Source: a virus | Virus record (IMG/VR): IMGVR_UViG_3300006869_000064 | Span: 1-29,906 of that record | DNA length: 29,906 nucleotides | Direction: 5' to 3' (one strand) | Shown here: piece after piece, positions 9,669-17,305 of the stretch | Position numbering within the stretch: position 1 is the stretch's first letter | Layout: every line of letters starts with the position of its first letter | Position numbers and translations under genes: made by a program | Notes under the pieces: model-generated | Databases searched by the model: none | What the model saw: the letters and a program-made list of their open reading frames with translations, nothing else | What the model was told of the DNA's origin: nothing

Positions 9669-10487
9669 TCAGAAATTTCCCGGTGCGGTCAGAAGAGGGT
9701 TGGCTGCTGTGTTGTAGATGTTGGCAATACGGATGGGCTGCATCTGTGTCTGTATCTGCTGCATCGAGCCAAGGTAGCTACGGGACTGCGCGAAGCTCTG
9801 CTGCTGTAGCATCTGGCCTTGCTGCATTGAGAACCGCTGGCTCTGCATGCTGTTGATTGAGCTAAAGGCATTTACAAAGCCGGTGATGCCACCGATAGCA
9901 GTCTGCTGCGCCTGCAACATTGTCTGCTGAGCGCCTATCATCGCTGCCTTACGGTTGACCTCGATGGCCTTGAGCGCGGTCGGGCTGATCTTACCCGGCG
10001 CAACCGAAGCAATCCGGCTCTCTGCCTCGAACTGCTGTTGCTTCTTGAGGTCTTGGCCGTACTCAAAGGTCTTGTCGCGCTTGTACGCCAGCCGGTTGAG
10101 GTTGCGTGCCTCTTCGGCCTTGATGGCTTGGCGTGCGTCTTGTGCGCTCACGCCCCGGCGACCCAGCGTAGCGTTAGTAGCGCCCATAGACGCCATGACT
10201 TGCCGCGCTTGCAGTGCCTGATCAAAGGCAGCCCGCTGAATTTCCTTGACGTTCTCAATGGTCTGCTTGTCGATCTGGTCTTGCTGTAGATCGTAGGCCT
10301 CAAGCGCAAGCTGCTTGTTCAGCTCGTACCGCTCTTGCTGCTCGCGGTACTGCTCGTAAACCATCTCGCGCTCAACGACAGCCTGCTCGTTAGCGAGGGC
10401 CATCTGTTGCCGTGCGATGTTCGCTTGCTGCCCAGCGGCGGCAAGGTTCATGACCGGCCCGATAAAGCTAGCTATCGCGGTGCACAT
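9669..10487 (-). CDS. internal virion protein, T7 gp14-like
   Basis: This 272-residue protein has a short hydrophobic N-terminus (residues 1-20, MCTAIASFIGPVMNLAAAGQ), then a long helical, Gln/Ala/Arg-rich middle and a Gln/Met/Ser-rich C-terminus. That build and its place between the gp13-like and gp15-like genes match T7 gp14, one of the core proteins ejected at infection that forms the outer-membrane channel. Podovirus gp14 homologues commonly open with an MC-type N-terminus and an IGP motif, as here. AAAGG lies about 8 bases before the ATG, supporting the start. The gene begins 20 bases inside the preceding gene and stops just before the gp15-like gene. Confidence 0.82.
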   Translation of the reverse strand: MCTAIASFIGPVMNLAAAGQQANIARQQMALANEQAVVEREMVYEQYREQQERYELNKQLALEAYDLQQDQIDKQTIENVKEIQRAAFDQALQARQVMASMGATNATLGRRGVSAQDARQAIKAEEARNLNRLAYKRDKTFEYGQDLKKQQQFEAESRIASVAPGKISPTALKAIEVNRKAAMIGAQQTMLQAQQTAIGGITGFVNAFSSINSMQSQRFSMQQGQMLQQQSFAQSRSYLGSMQQIQTQMQPIRIANIYNTAANPLLTAPGNF

Positions 10488-10956
10488 GGCGCAACCTTTC
10501 TTGTCTCAGGTAAAAGCGCTGGAACGGAAAGCCGTGCAGCATTATGGGGTTGTCCCACTCGGCACCCATCCACGTAAGCCAGCGGATGTGCAGTGTGTTC
10601 TGACAGTCAACGAGGTTAGTGAACGTGTGGCACCCGCTACGCTTGAACATTTCGCTGAGCACTTCGCCACTGCGACGCAGGAACGGGACCGGGTGCTTGT
10701 AGACCCAGTTTGTCGTGATCATCCAAGCAGCGCCTTCACCGCCACCCAGCGGCCCCGCAACACCCGCCAGTGCTACCGGCTTGCCCTTGCCGGTACGGGC
10801 GCTGAGCAGAATTTTTGACAGGCTGGACGACAGCTCAACGGCTTCGGCAGGCGTGGCATGGGGGAACGCCCGCGACGCTTCACGTCTGTCAGCCTTACGC
10901 ATCTTTCTCGCTAGCGTATCGATGTCCTCAACGCGCGCCGTGCCTATGGTCAGCAT
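10468..10956 (-). CDS. T7 gp13-like protein with acetyltransferase-like fold (DUF2833 type)
   Basis: From the ATG at 10956, five bases after the tail tube B stop, the product has 162 residues. The reading frame stays open to 11001, but that longer form would lie inside the previous gene. It resembles gp13/DUF2833 proteins of T7-like phages, thought to share the GNAT fold. The pattern is an N-terminal region on IDTLARKMRKADRREA, a central GKPVALAGVAG strand-turn, GGEGAAWMITTNWV, and the C-terminal NLVDCQNTLHIRWLTWMGA block. In T7, gp13 is needed for virion assembly and is found in trace amounts in particles. Whether this copy binds acetyl-CoA cannot be told. A cellular-type GNAT acetyltransferase is the alternative, but position favours gp13. 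Confidence 0.78.
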   Translation of the reverse strand: MLTIGTARVEDIDTLARKMRKADRREASRAFPHATPAEAVELSSSLSKILLSARTGKGKPVALAGVAGPLGGGEGAAWMITTNWVYKHPVPFLRRSGEVLSEMFKRSGCHTFTNLVDCQNTLHIRWLTWMGAEWDNPIMLHGFPFQRFYLRQERLRHVHRDS

Positions 10957-10961
10957 ACTCG

Positions 10962-13900
10962 TCACGCCTGCATACTCTTTGGGCTGATGAAGCCTTGCCA
11001 CTCTAGGGTCGTAAGGGTGCTGGGGAACGGGCCGTTGTTCGTAAACTTGATCTCTACGCTGTCATTCTTTGCAAAGATCGGGAACCGGAACGAGCCGGTC
11101 GCAAAGTTTTGCTGACCAAGCAGGATTTCGCTGTCCCCGCTTTGCAGCGCACCGAACACGTAGCTCTTTGCCGACCGCCCTTTCGGCGTGATCTCAGCCG
11201 TGAAGCCAGCCGTATCGTCAAAAGTGATGGTCGCGTACCTTAACTGCAAGCGAGCCTCACTGCGCCCAGTGTCAGCGCCTTGCGGCTTGTAGAACAGCGG
11301 GCTTTGCACGTAGGTCATCGTGTAGTCTACGCCGCACGTAAAATCAGGCGTTACAGCAGTCGTAATGTTGTTCAATACGCGGTCGTTGTCGGTAGCAAAC
11401 ACGCCGTCTAGGCGACCAAGCACGATAAAGCGAGTGTTGTTCATAGTGCTGTCAATCAGGGCAGCAAGCGCAGAGTGTGCGGAAGACGTTGCTGCGCTGT
11501 TAGGGTCAACCGTGGCCGCCCCAATAAACGCAAGCTGTGCTGCCTCAAACTGCGCAACCGTGACGCTCGTGGCCAGCTTTAGGTTTGTAGCTGCAAGGCG
11601 CGGCAGCGTGATACCAAAAGCAGCGGTGTCAGTTAGTAAAACAGAGAAGGTTGTCTCGTCTGTGCGGTAAGGCAGCTCAATCGCTGACCAGTCAAGGCCT
11701 GCACTGATCGGAGTGCCGCCGCTGGGTATTGGAAACTCGGCTGCATTGGGGTCGTATGCGTTACCACCACGTGCCGTGCGCCCACCGACAACTTCAATGC
11801 ACTTGCTGCGCGGAACGTACAAGTCAAGCAGCAACGGAAAGTCCGTCGCGCTAGCTTGCGTGATTTCTTCAAGCTCGACACGCAGCATGTAGGCACGAGT
11901 GCTGGTCGTGCCGAATGACGTGCCGAGGCTCGCTGCTTCCTCAAGCGTCTTGATGTAGTCCTTGCTCGTTACCTCAACAGCCAAATGCAGGTGGTCTTCA
12001 ATGACCTCCATGCCAACGATCTTTGTGTTGCTGTTGAGCGTCCACTTAGACCACGCGCTCTGCAAGCGCTGCCTGTCATTTTCATAGAACTTATAGACGT
12101 AAATGACGTTGGGTTCGCTGTGGCTCAGCGCAAACAGCATCTGTTTCTTTTGGCTAGCCGTCAGCTTGTGCACACCGCTCGGGATGTACTTCGGCACTTG
12201 GGCTGTCGTCTCGTCAGCCTCGATGATCTGCGTGTCAATCTCGCTACCAATTTCCATCACGGAACTGAACGAGATGTTGTCCTGCGCAAAGAAGACTTTA
12301 GTGCCGACAGCAATAGGCTTTGAGAGCTTACTTGCCTCAATCGAAGCGGCTTGCTGCAACAGCGCAGTCGCTGGTGTCAGGGCATTAGGAGCCACCAGCC
12401 GGAACTGCGCACGGTCAGACATGAGCAGCAGCGTGTTTGCAAAAGGGACAGCGCTTTGCAGTACGTCAACGCGCCCCGTAGACATCGAAATGTCAATGCG
12501 GTCAGTGTCCAGTAGCTGCGTTACGCTAGTCCTAAAGAACTGCGCGGTGTCCCCGAAGTCAGTAGCCGCACTGAGGATCATGTTTTCGTCGCTCAGGAAC
12601 CCTAAGCGCCCGCCGTGCACGAACACATCGTTGAGCCGGTTGCCTACAAAAGACGGGGTAGCATTAGTGTCTTCGTCGCCCACGACGCGCGGGCCGTACT
12701 TGTGCTGCGAAACGACAAACTGCGGGTTGCCCGAACTGTCAAACGAGCGCTGCACTTTGATAGGCAGTGTGCTCTCGTCCAGCACAAAGGGTACGTCATA
12801 CGTCTCGATGTAGCGCTGATCTGCCCCTGTGTCGTCATCGTAGACAATCACGTAGTACGCACCGTCACCGATGGCCGTGCCGCCTACCTCATAGATCGAG
12901 CCGCCGTTAATTGATGGCGACCCGTTAAGGGCAGGCAAGTCTTGGAACGTGTCAACCTGATTGCTGCTGCTGCCTTGCTGCACAACCGTAGCAGTCAAGC
13001 CGTAGGCGTCGATGACTTCATACGAGCTGCCAAGGAACTGTGTGGTGTTCGCAGGAACGCCTGCGTCGTTGTAGGCAGAGTATGCAAGTACCCAAAGCAC
13101 CTCATTGAGCAGCGTGCGCTGGCTTGCGTGGTTAGGGAACGTAGCGCTAGCAAACTCTGCAACAGTTTTTGTGCTCGCCCCACTGTTGTACGTTAGCGTT
13201 GTGTTGACATACCACGTGCTGCTTGTCAGCCCAGTGCCTACGTTGTCGAAGTCAATGTCGGGGCTAGTCTCAGGACGATTGCTGGTAGCGTTAGCGTTCA
13301 GCTTAATTGTTGAGTGATCGTTGACGCGCAGAGGGCGGTAGGTAACGCCGTTATCGTCACTGATTTCAATCTTACCCGCAAACACGCGCAAGTCGTTAGT
13401 GATCGTCTTCCCGAACAGGGTGGTGTAAGTGCCGTTGGGTCCGTAGCTGCGGTTAGGGACAACGCTAAACGAAATGTCTACAAAACTGTCGCCGTTGTTA
13501 GTCTGTACAGCAGTATTGGTAGTGCCATTGTACGTCCATGCGTAGGTGCCAAGCAGCACGTCGCGGTGCGAAAACGTGTCTTGACTGTCTACGTGGCTAC
13601 CCGATTGAAACCCAAGTGCGTTAGCAAGTTTCTGCACAGGCGCTGGGTTGCCCGCTGGTGGGTTCCAGACGTAGTTACCGTGCACTGGAAATACAATGTG
13701 TCGGCCCGCTGCGATGGACGAGCCAAACGCATTTTCTAAAAGGTTTGCTGTGTCGTGCGGGTCATTGCGGGAGTTATTGTTGTTCACAATTCGGGTCAAC
13801 GAACGCGCACCATTCACGCCTGCGCTGACAGCCGCCATGTACACAGTTGAGTTTGCGTTGACTGAAGGCGTGGTAACTCGGAACTCAGTTTCAGGTACAG

Positions 13901-14471
13901 TAGCGTCGGAGCGATACCGCACGCTGATACCATCATTCAGACCGTCGCCGCCACGGTTACTGTCGTAGGCCAGTTGCGGAAACGCCGCGAAATGGTGTGG
14001 CAGGAAGTCTGCGTCTACAGAGCCGCTCACCGTCACGTTGCGGTTCAAAATGAACGTGGTGTCTGCAACAGTGGCAAAGCGCAAGCCGCCCGTGAAGTCT
14101 GTCATCGTGCCACCACTACCGTCGCCGGTCAGGTACGCCGATACGTCTGTCTGCTGGATGACCTCGATAGCGGCACCCGTGTCTGCATCAAAGGCGCGCA
14201 GCCCGTCCGTATCAATTACGAGGACATAGTGCTCAGTCTCGTCACGGTTGATAAAATGACAGGCAGCCTTGTCGCTAAAAGTCGGCGCAGTAGTGCTGCC
14301 AAACTCTGTCATTTCGCCAAGCCATTCGGTTGCCTGCCGTTTCTGCATACCGACAACCGGGCTGAGAAAGGCGTTCTCGATACTGGTTGCCGTGTTGCTA
14401 AACCTCAGGTTCTCGGCCTGCTGCGATACGCCGCCGACAAGGTTCGATACGGTCTCACTGATCAGCGGCAT
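10962..14471 (-). CDS. tail tubular protein B (T7 gp12-like)
   Basis: The N-terminus matches T7 gp12-like nozzle proteins well: VSNLVGGVSQQAENLRF is followed by the ENAFLSPVVGMQKRQATEWL region. This family starts with a conserved "NL..GVSQQ...R...Q...QvN.....v.GL.KRP" signature. Gp12 forms the tail nozzle that binds the fibres. At 1169 residues the protein is much longer than T7 gp12 (794). The surplus seems to be beta-rich insertions within residues 150-560, typical of marine homologues. The C-terminal end includes SYVFGALQSGDSEILLGQQ and a final WQGFISPK segment, as in other family members. The ATG overlaps the TAA of the tail tube A gene (TAATG), implying coupled translation. Confidence 0.93.
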   Translation of the reverse strand: MPLISETVSNLVGGVSQQAENLRFSNTATSIENAFLSPVVGMQKRQATEWLGEMTEFGSTTAPTFSDKAACHFINRDETEHYVLVIDTDGLRAFDADTGAAIEVIQQTDVSAYLTGDGSGGTMTDFTGGLRFATVADTTFILNRNVTVSGSVDADFLPHHFAAFPQLAYDSNRGGDGLNDGISVRYRSDATVPETEFRVTTPSVNANSTVYMAAVSAGVNGARSLTRIVNNNNSRNDPHDTANLLENAFGSSIAAGRHIVFPVHGNYVWNPPAGNPAPVQKLANALGFQSGSHVDSQDTFSHRDVLLGTYAWTYNGTTNTAVQTNNGDSFVDISFSVVPNRSYGPNGTYTTLFGKTITNDLRVFAGKIEISDDNGVTYRPLRVNDHSTIKLNANATSNRPETSPDIDFDNVGTGLTSSTWYVNTTLTYNSGASTKTVAEFASATFPNHASQRTLLNEVLWVLAYSAYNDAGVPANTTQFLGSSYEVIDAYGLTATVVQQGSSSNQVDTFQDLPALNGSPSINGGSIYEVGGTAIGDGAYYVIVYDDDTGADQRYIETYDVPFVLDESTLPIKVQRSFDSSGNPQFVVSQHKYGPRVVGDEDTNATPSFVGNRLNDVFVHGGRLGFLSDENMILSAATDFGDTAQFFRTSVTQLLDTDRIDISMSTGRVDVLQSAVPFANTLLLMSDRAQFRLVAPNALTPATALLQQAASIEASKLSKPIAVGTKVFFAQDNISFSSVMEIGSEIDTQIIEADETTAQVPKYIPSGVHKLTASQKKQMLFALSHSEPNVIYVYKFYENDRQRLQSAWSKWTLNSNTKIVGMEVIEDHLHLAVEVTSKDYIKTLEEAASLGTSFGTTSTRAYMLRVELEEITQASATDFPLLLDLYVPRSKCIEVVGGRTARGGNAYDPNAAEFPIPSGGTPISAGLDWSAIELPYRTDETTFSVLLTDTAAFGITLPRLAATNLKLATSVTVAQFEAAQLAFIGAATVDPNSAATSSAHSALAALIDSTMNNTRFIVLGRLDGVFATDNDRVLNNITTAVTPDFTCGVDYTMTYVQSPLFYKPQGADTGRSEARLQLRYATITFDDTAGFTAEITPKGRSAKSYVFGALQSGDSEILLGQQNFATGSFRFPIFAKNDSVEIKFTNNGPFPSTLTTLEWQGFISPKSMQA

Positions 14472-15070
14472 TAGCGGATAAGCCCCGCGCGGTTGACAAT
14501 ACGCTGGGTGGTCAGGTTGTCAGCGAGGTAGTTGTAGCCAGACACGTTGGTCTCTTCGTTCACCAGTGCCGTGTAGGCCGTGAACTCGTCAGCGCGGTCA
14601 GACTGCGCAATGCTCTCGCTAGAAATGGTGCGCTCTTGGAAGATGCGCGCAGCACGCAACGAAATGAACCGCCGTGCTGTCTCAGGAATTTCGTCAAACG
14701 GCAGCCCAAGGGTCTGATCGACAGTGATGTCATGATCGAAGTTGTAGCTGTGGGTCAGCCGGTTGTAGAGGTACGTGCCACGCTGCACGATAGGCAAGTG
14801 CTGGTCAGGACCGCTAGGCTTTACTCGCAGCACGTTGGGCGCAAGCACTACCCGGCCACTCAGGTTACGGGTCAGCTTGATCTGGATGTCTGTGTTCCAG
14901 TGCCACGACTGGCTTTGCAGCTCACGAGTGACAGCGCGCACGATCTCAAGCGCCATGCTGGCGTCAACTACCGTCTCGTCCTCAAGGCTCTGAACAGGTG
15001 TCTCGCCGATATTTGTCAGGCACGTATTGACTGCCTGTAGCTCAGTTGTAGCGGTAACGGGATTGCCCAT
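14471..15070 (-). CDS. tail tubular protein A (T7 gp11-like)
   Basis: This 199-residue protein matches T7 gp11 (196) in length and pattern. It starts with TTELQAVNTCLTNIGETPVQSLE, the usual "AVN..L..iGE.PV..L" opening, followed by the SWHWNTD strand and a C-terminal helix with IPETARRFISLRAARIFQER. Gp11 forms the adaptor ring between portal and nozzle. AGGAGGT at 15078-15084, seven bases before the ATG, is the strongest ribosome binding site I saw in the window. It stands directly downstream of the hairpin that follows the capsid gene. This fits a need to recover high tail expression after partial termination. Confidence 0.93.
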   Translation of the reverse strand: MGNPVTATTELQAVNTCLTNIGETPVQSLEDETVVDASMALEIVRAVTRELQSQSWHWNTDIQIKLTRNLSGRVVLAPNVLRVKPSGPDQHLPIVQRGTYLYNRLTHSYNFDHDITVDQTLGLPFDEIPETARRFISLRAARIFQERTISSESIAQSDRADEFTAYTALVNEETNVSGYNYLADNLTTQRIVNRAGLIR

Positions 15071-15090
15071 GTGGCTGACCTCCTAAGTGC

Positions 15091-15123
15091 AAAAGGCGAG
15101 GGGTAGCCCGTAGGCCACCCCCC
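15091..15123 (-). terminator. hairpin terminator after the capsid gene
   Basis: On the minus strand the 60-base spacer after the capsid stop contains the arms GGGGTGGCC (15121-15113) and GGCTACCCC (15108-15100) around a TACG loop. This gives nine pairs with one G-U wobble, extendable by two more at the base. C(UACG)G is a UNCG tetraloop, one of the most stable RNA loops. A short CCTTTT run follows. T7 has its late terminator at the same place, after gene 10, where it lets more transcript cover capsid than tail. The T-run is short, so leaky termination is likely. Confidence 0.8.
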
Positions 15124-15130
15124 GTTTCAA

Positions 15131-16186
15131 TTAGGCGTCAGTTGGGGTGTTACCCGTGATGCCGATCATACACTCAGGGCGAAGCACGCCATGACCTACG
15201 GCCATCTTGGACACCATGAGCGTACCAAGTCTCCGAGGATCATAACTACTTTCGGTTGCAAGACCCGCAAGCTGTACAGTCCCAAGTGCTTCTGGGTGCA
15301 TTACCAGAGCAAGGAAGCTGGACATGTCTGCACTGTACTGAGACCGGAAGTCAGGGAAGCGGTCCACAGAGTTAATCTGCGGGCTGGACCCGTGGTTGAC
15401 CGCCATGTTGGTCGTCTTGACAATCTGCATGCCCGCAACTCGCAGGACCGAAGCGTTGGCGTAGTCGCCGTTGTTGGTCACAAAGTCACGGTTCAAGATT
15501 TTGTCGTTCTGTACGAGGCCGTAGTAAATTTGTGGCGTCACGTACACAAAGCGGTCAGTCTCAGGAACGAACTTCTCATCGAGCTTCTGTGCACAGAGGT
15601 ACAGAGCGTCGATCAGCTCGGCCATGTCGTTAGTGGTTTCAGTTGGGCTGTCAGTATCAACGACGCCAGTAACAGCAGTGTTGATGTCGATCTTCTCTGC
15701 TACGCCTTGGTCTGCCAGCGAGCCAGTGGGGTTCAGAATTTCTGCACCCGCTGCTGCAAACAGATTGCGGTCATAGGTCAGAGCAAGCGCTTTGCCCATC
15801 TGGTTAGTGAACTCACCACGGACATCGTAGTGGTTTTTAAGCTCATCAATATCTGCAACGAAGGTATGCGATACCAGCATGTCGTCTATGGTAATTACAC
15901 GCTCGTCTTGCGCAATGGATCGGCCTGTGAGTTCCGTCCCACTTGCGTGATATTCCGCAACGGTCTTACCGATTGCAGGGAACTGTGCAGACTTACCCGA
16001 CTGGATGGTGCGCACACGAGTGCGCTCACGCAGAACAGTGTTTGCATCGAAAGCTGCTTGTGTTTCACCACTCCACAGCTTCAAAAAAAGTTCGTTGTTG
16101 GTGTCCCATTCGGACTGGTTGGTAGGTGGTTGCGTATAGGTAGAACCCGACCCGATACCGAGGCGGGAAACAGTAGCGTTAGCCAT
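15131..16186 (-). CDS. major capsid protein (T7 gp10A-like)
   Basis: This 351-residue protein is close to T7 gp10A (345) and should form the HK97-fold shell. The N-terminus has the typical "ELFLKLWSGETQAAFDANTV" helix, followed by the SGKSAQFPAIGKTVAEYH segment, which corresponds to the E-loop and start of the shell domain in this family. The later FVYVTPQIYYGLVQND and GVLRPECMI blocks are also typical. The ATG lies downstream of AAAGGG in the only spacer on its upstream side (67 bases). A T7 gp10B-type frameshift product is not evident: the stop is followed at once by the terminator hairpin. Position after scaffold is disturbed by the lysis genes that intervene. Confidence 0.95.
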   Translation of the reverse strand: MANATVSRLGIGSGSTYTQPPTNQSEWDTNNELFLKLWSGETQAAFDANTVLRERTRVRTIQSGKSAQFPAIGKTVAEYHASGTELTGRSIAQDERVITIDDMLVSHTFVADIDELKNHYDVRGEFTNQMGKALALTYDRNLFAAAGAEILNPTGSLADQGVAEKIDINTAVTGVVDTDSPTETTNDMAELIDALYLCAQKLDEKFVPETDRFVYVTPQIYYGLVQNDKILNRDFVTNNGDYANASVLRVAGMQIVKTTNMAVNHGSSPQINSVDRFPDFRSQYSADMSSFLALVMHPEALGTVQLAGLATESSYDPRRLGTLMVSKMAVGHGVLRPECMIGITGNTPTDA

Positions 16187-16253
16187 CGTTTGGCCCTTTC
16201 ATTAACTACGAGGTTTCTTTCGCTTCGGTTGTCCCGGTCATCGGGGCCGATAC
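16187..16253 (-). promoter_or_regulatory. spacer upstream of capsid gene: candidate late promoter region and leader
   Basis: These 67 bases are one of only two sizeable non-coding gaps. On the minus strand they contain the small inverted repeat ATCGG-CC-CCGAT at their 5' end, an A-rich purine stretch, and the capsid ribosome binding site AAAGGG. T7-like phages usually place a strong phage-polymerase promoter before the capsid gene, so this is the best candidate location. No resemblance to the T7 consensus is seen, which is expected given the divergent polymerase. The promoter call is inference from position. Confidence 0.35.
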
Positions 16254-16478
16254 TTAGCGGCAGTAGGCCTGTCTCGCTAAGTTGTTTCCCAGTGCCTGCG
16301 TCTGTGTCTTCATCGTATCGTCTGGTGATACATAGATAGGCAGCCAGATTGTGCAGGTTTGGTCTTTAATCTCCGCGATACCATCCTCTTTCGCGCAGCT
16401 CGCGACGGATAGCATCATCATCGTCAAAGCGATTAACGTCATTGCGCGCTTCGGCGGCATCACGGGCGATGTTCTCAT
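16254..16478 (-). CDS. outer-membrane spanin lipoprotein (Rz1-like)
   Basis: The product has a basic N-terminus, a hydrophobic core (MTLIALTMMMLS, residues 13-24) and a lipobox VASC ending at Cys28, so it should be processed to a lipoprotein of about 47 residues. The mature part contains CTIWLPIYVSPDDT, a pattern frequent in small phage lipoproteins, and ends with a Cys near the C-terminus. With the inner-membrane partner, o-spanins fuse or disrupt the outer membrane at the end of lysis. It starts inside the i-spanin gene in another frame (113-base overlap), the hallmark of Rz/Rz1 pairs. The start could be ATG 16478 or ATG 16442; both leave the lipobox intact. Confidence 0.8.
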   Translation of the reverse strand: MRTSPVMPPKRAMTLIALTMMMLSVASCAKEDGIAEIKDQTCTIWLPIYVSPDDTMKTQTQALGNNLARQAYCR

Positions 16479-16566
16479 GTGTCTGTTTGCGGGAGCTTAG
16501 GAGATAACCGACGACAGCAGCGCCTGCGGCGAAGGCTAGGAGCCAGTTTCGTACTGTCTGCAACAT
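16366..16566 (-). CDS. inner-membrane spanin-like protein (Rz-like)
   Basis: From the ATG at 16566, one base after the endolysin stop, the product has 66 residues; the frame is open to an ATG at 16593 inside the endolysin gene. Residues 6-23 form one membrane segment (RNWLLAFAAGAAVVGYLL). A charged, probably helical periplasmic part follows, ending in RRELRERGWYRGD. This is the topology of i-spanins, though shorter than lambda Rz (153). The lipoprotein gene nested in its 3' half strongly supports the role. An alternative is a small holin, but one segment with a long charged tail and the nested partner fit a spanin better. Confidence 0.7.
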   Translation of the reverse strand: MLQTVRNWLLAFAAGAAVVGYLLSSRKQTHENIARDAAEARNDVNRFDDDDAIRRELRERGWYRGD

Positions 16567-16567
16567 G

Positions 16568-17305
16568 TCACCGCTTGCCTTTGCGCCAGTCATCCCACCG
16601 CAAGTAGACTAAATAAATGAATACTAACGCTAGCGCAACAAAAAATGCCCAAGTGTACTCTTTGGCAAAGCTAGCGATCTCTTTTGCAGGCTCTACAGCG
16701 GGCGCTACAGCAGCTACACCGCTCACAATTGCGGCTGCCCCGGCAGTTTTGACCGTCCTGCTGTCGGTCAGGTTTGCCCGCACTTCTTTATATGGTGTCG
16801 TGAAGAGCTGACGCTCTAGCATCCTGCGCTTGATCAGGCCTGCAAACTTTTTGCCACCTGCGTAAACCCACTTGTCAAACTCTTTGGCGGCTGCCGTAGC
16901 GTTACCGCCATTAAGCAATGACAGCAGGGTGCTAGTGCGCAACGCTTCTCGCCCACAGTTGTAGGTAAAGCTGACAAGTGCATCAAACTGGTTGGGGTTT
17001 AGCGGAACTGTCACGAGGTCCCGCACAGCCTGTTCATACTTGCTAATTGTGTTCAGAAACATGGCGACAACTTGCTCGTGCGTGTACACGTCGCCTTCCT
17101 GTAGCTCAGGAATGTCGTAGGTCGTCGTGCCATAGCCGACAGTCAAGACAGGTTTGCTGGCGAGCTTGTCCCAATACACAGTACGGTAGCGTAACGGTGT
17201 CTTACTGACACCATCGGGATACGGGGTGGTGCCGTCGCTTAGCTTTAGTGAGACACTTGCCTCAAAGTAAGCAATCAGCGCTACCCCTCGCTCGCTCAGC
17301 CTCAT
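16568..17305 (-). CDS. endolysin, GH24-type lysozyme with C-terminal membrane anchor
   Basis: Residues 1-175 look like a T4/P22-type muramidase (glycoside hydrolase 24). An N-terminal helix with the catalytic Glu candidate (ALIAYFEAS, Glu15) comes first, then an Asp at 24 or 31 and LTVGYGTT with Thr55 in place of the family's (T/I)xGYG strand. NQFDALVSFTYNCG (105-118) is the characteristic internal helix. The gap between Glu and Thr is about 25 residues longer than in T4 lysozyme. Residues 187-203 are Ala/Val-rich, and 219-236 (TWAFFVALALVFIYLVYL) form a clear membrane segment followed by a basic tail. The enzyme should thus be tethered to the inner membrane. Its ATG overlaps the scaffold stop (ATGA). 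No separate holin is seen, so the C-terminal part may contribute to membrane release. Confidence 0.88.
   Translation of the reverse strand: MRLSERGVALIAYFEASVSLKLSDGTTPYPDGVSKTPLRYRTVYWDKLASKPVLTVGYGTTTYDIPELQEGDVYTHEQVVAMFLNTISKYEQAVRDLVTVPLNPNQFDALVSFTYNCGREALRTSTLLSLLNGGNATAAAKEFDKWVYAGGKKFAGLIKRRMLERQLFTTPYKEVRANLTDSRTVKTAGAAAIVSGVAAVAPAVEPAKEIASFAKEYTWAFFVALALVFIYLVYLRWDDWRKGKR

Noticed and set aside
15131-15133. Possible T7 gp10B-like frameshift extension of the capsid protein
   Set aside because: The stop is followed almost at once by the hairpin and then the next gene; there is no room for an extension and no slippery sequence was noticed.
15191-16339. 382-residue plus-strand ORF opposite the capsid gene
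   Set aside because: It is the antisense of a clear capsid gene, Cys- and Val-rich without motifs or ribosome binding site; other plus-strand ORFs (such as 944-1624, 6948-7793 and 12103-12813) are likewise reverse shadows.
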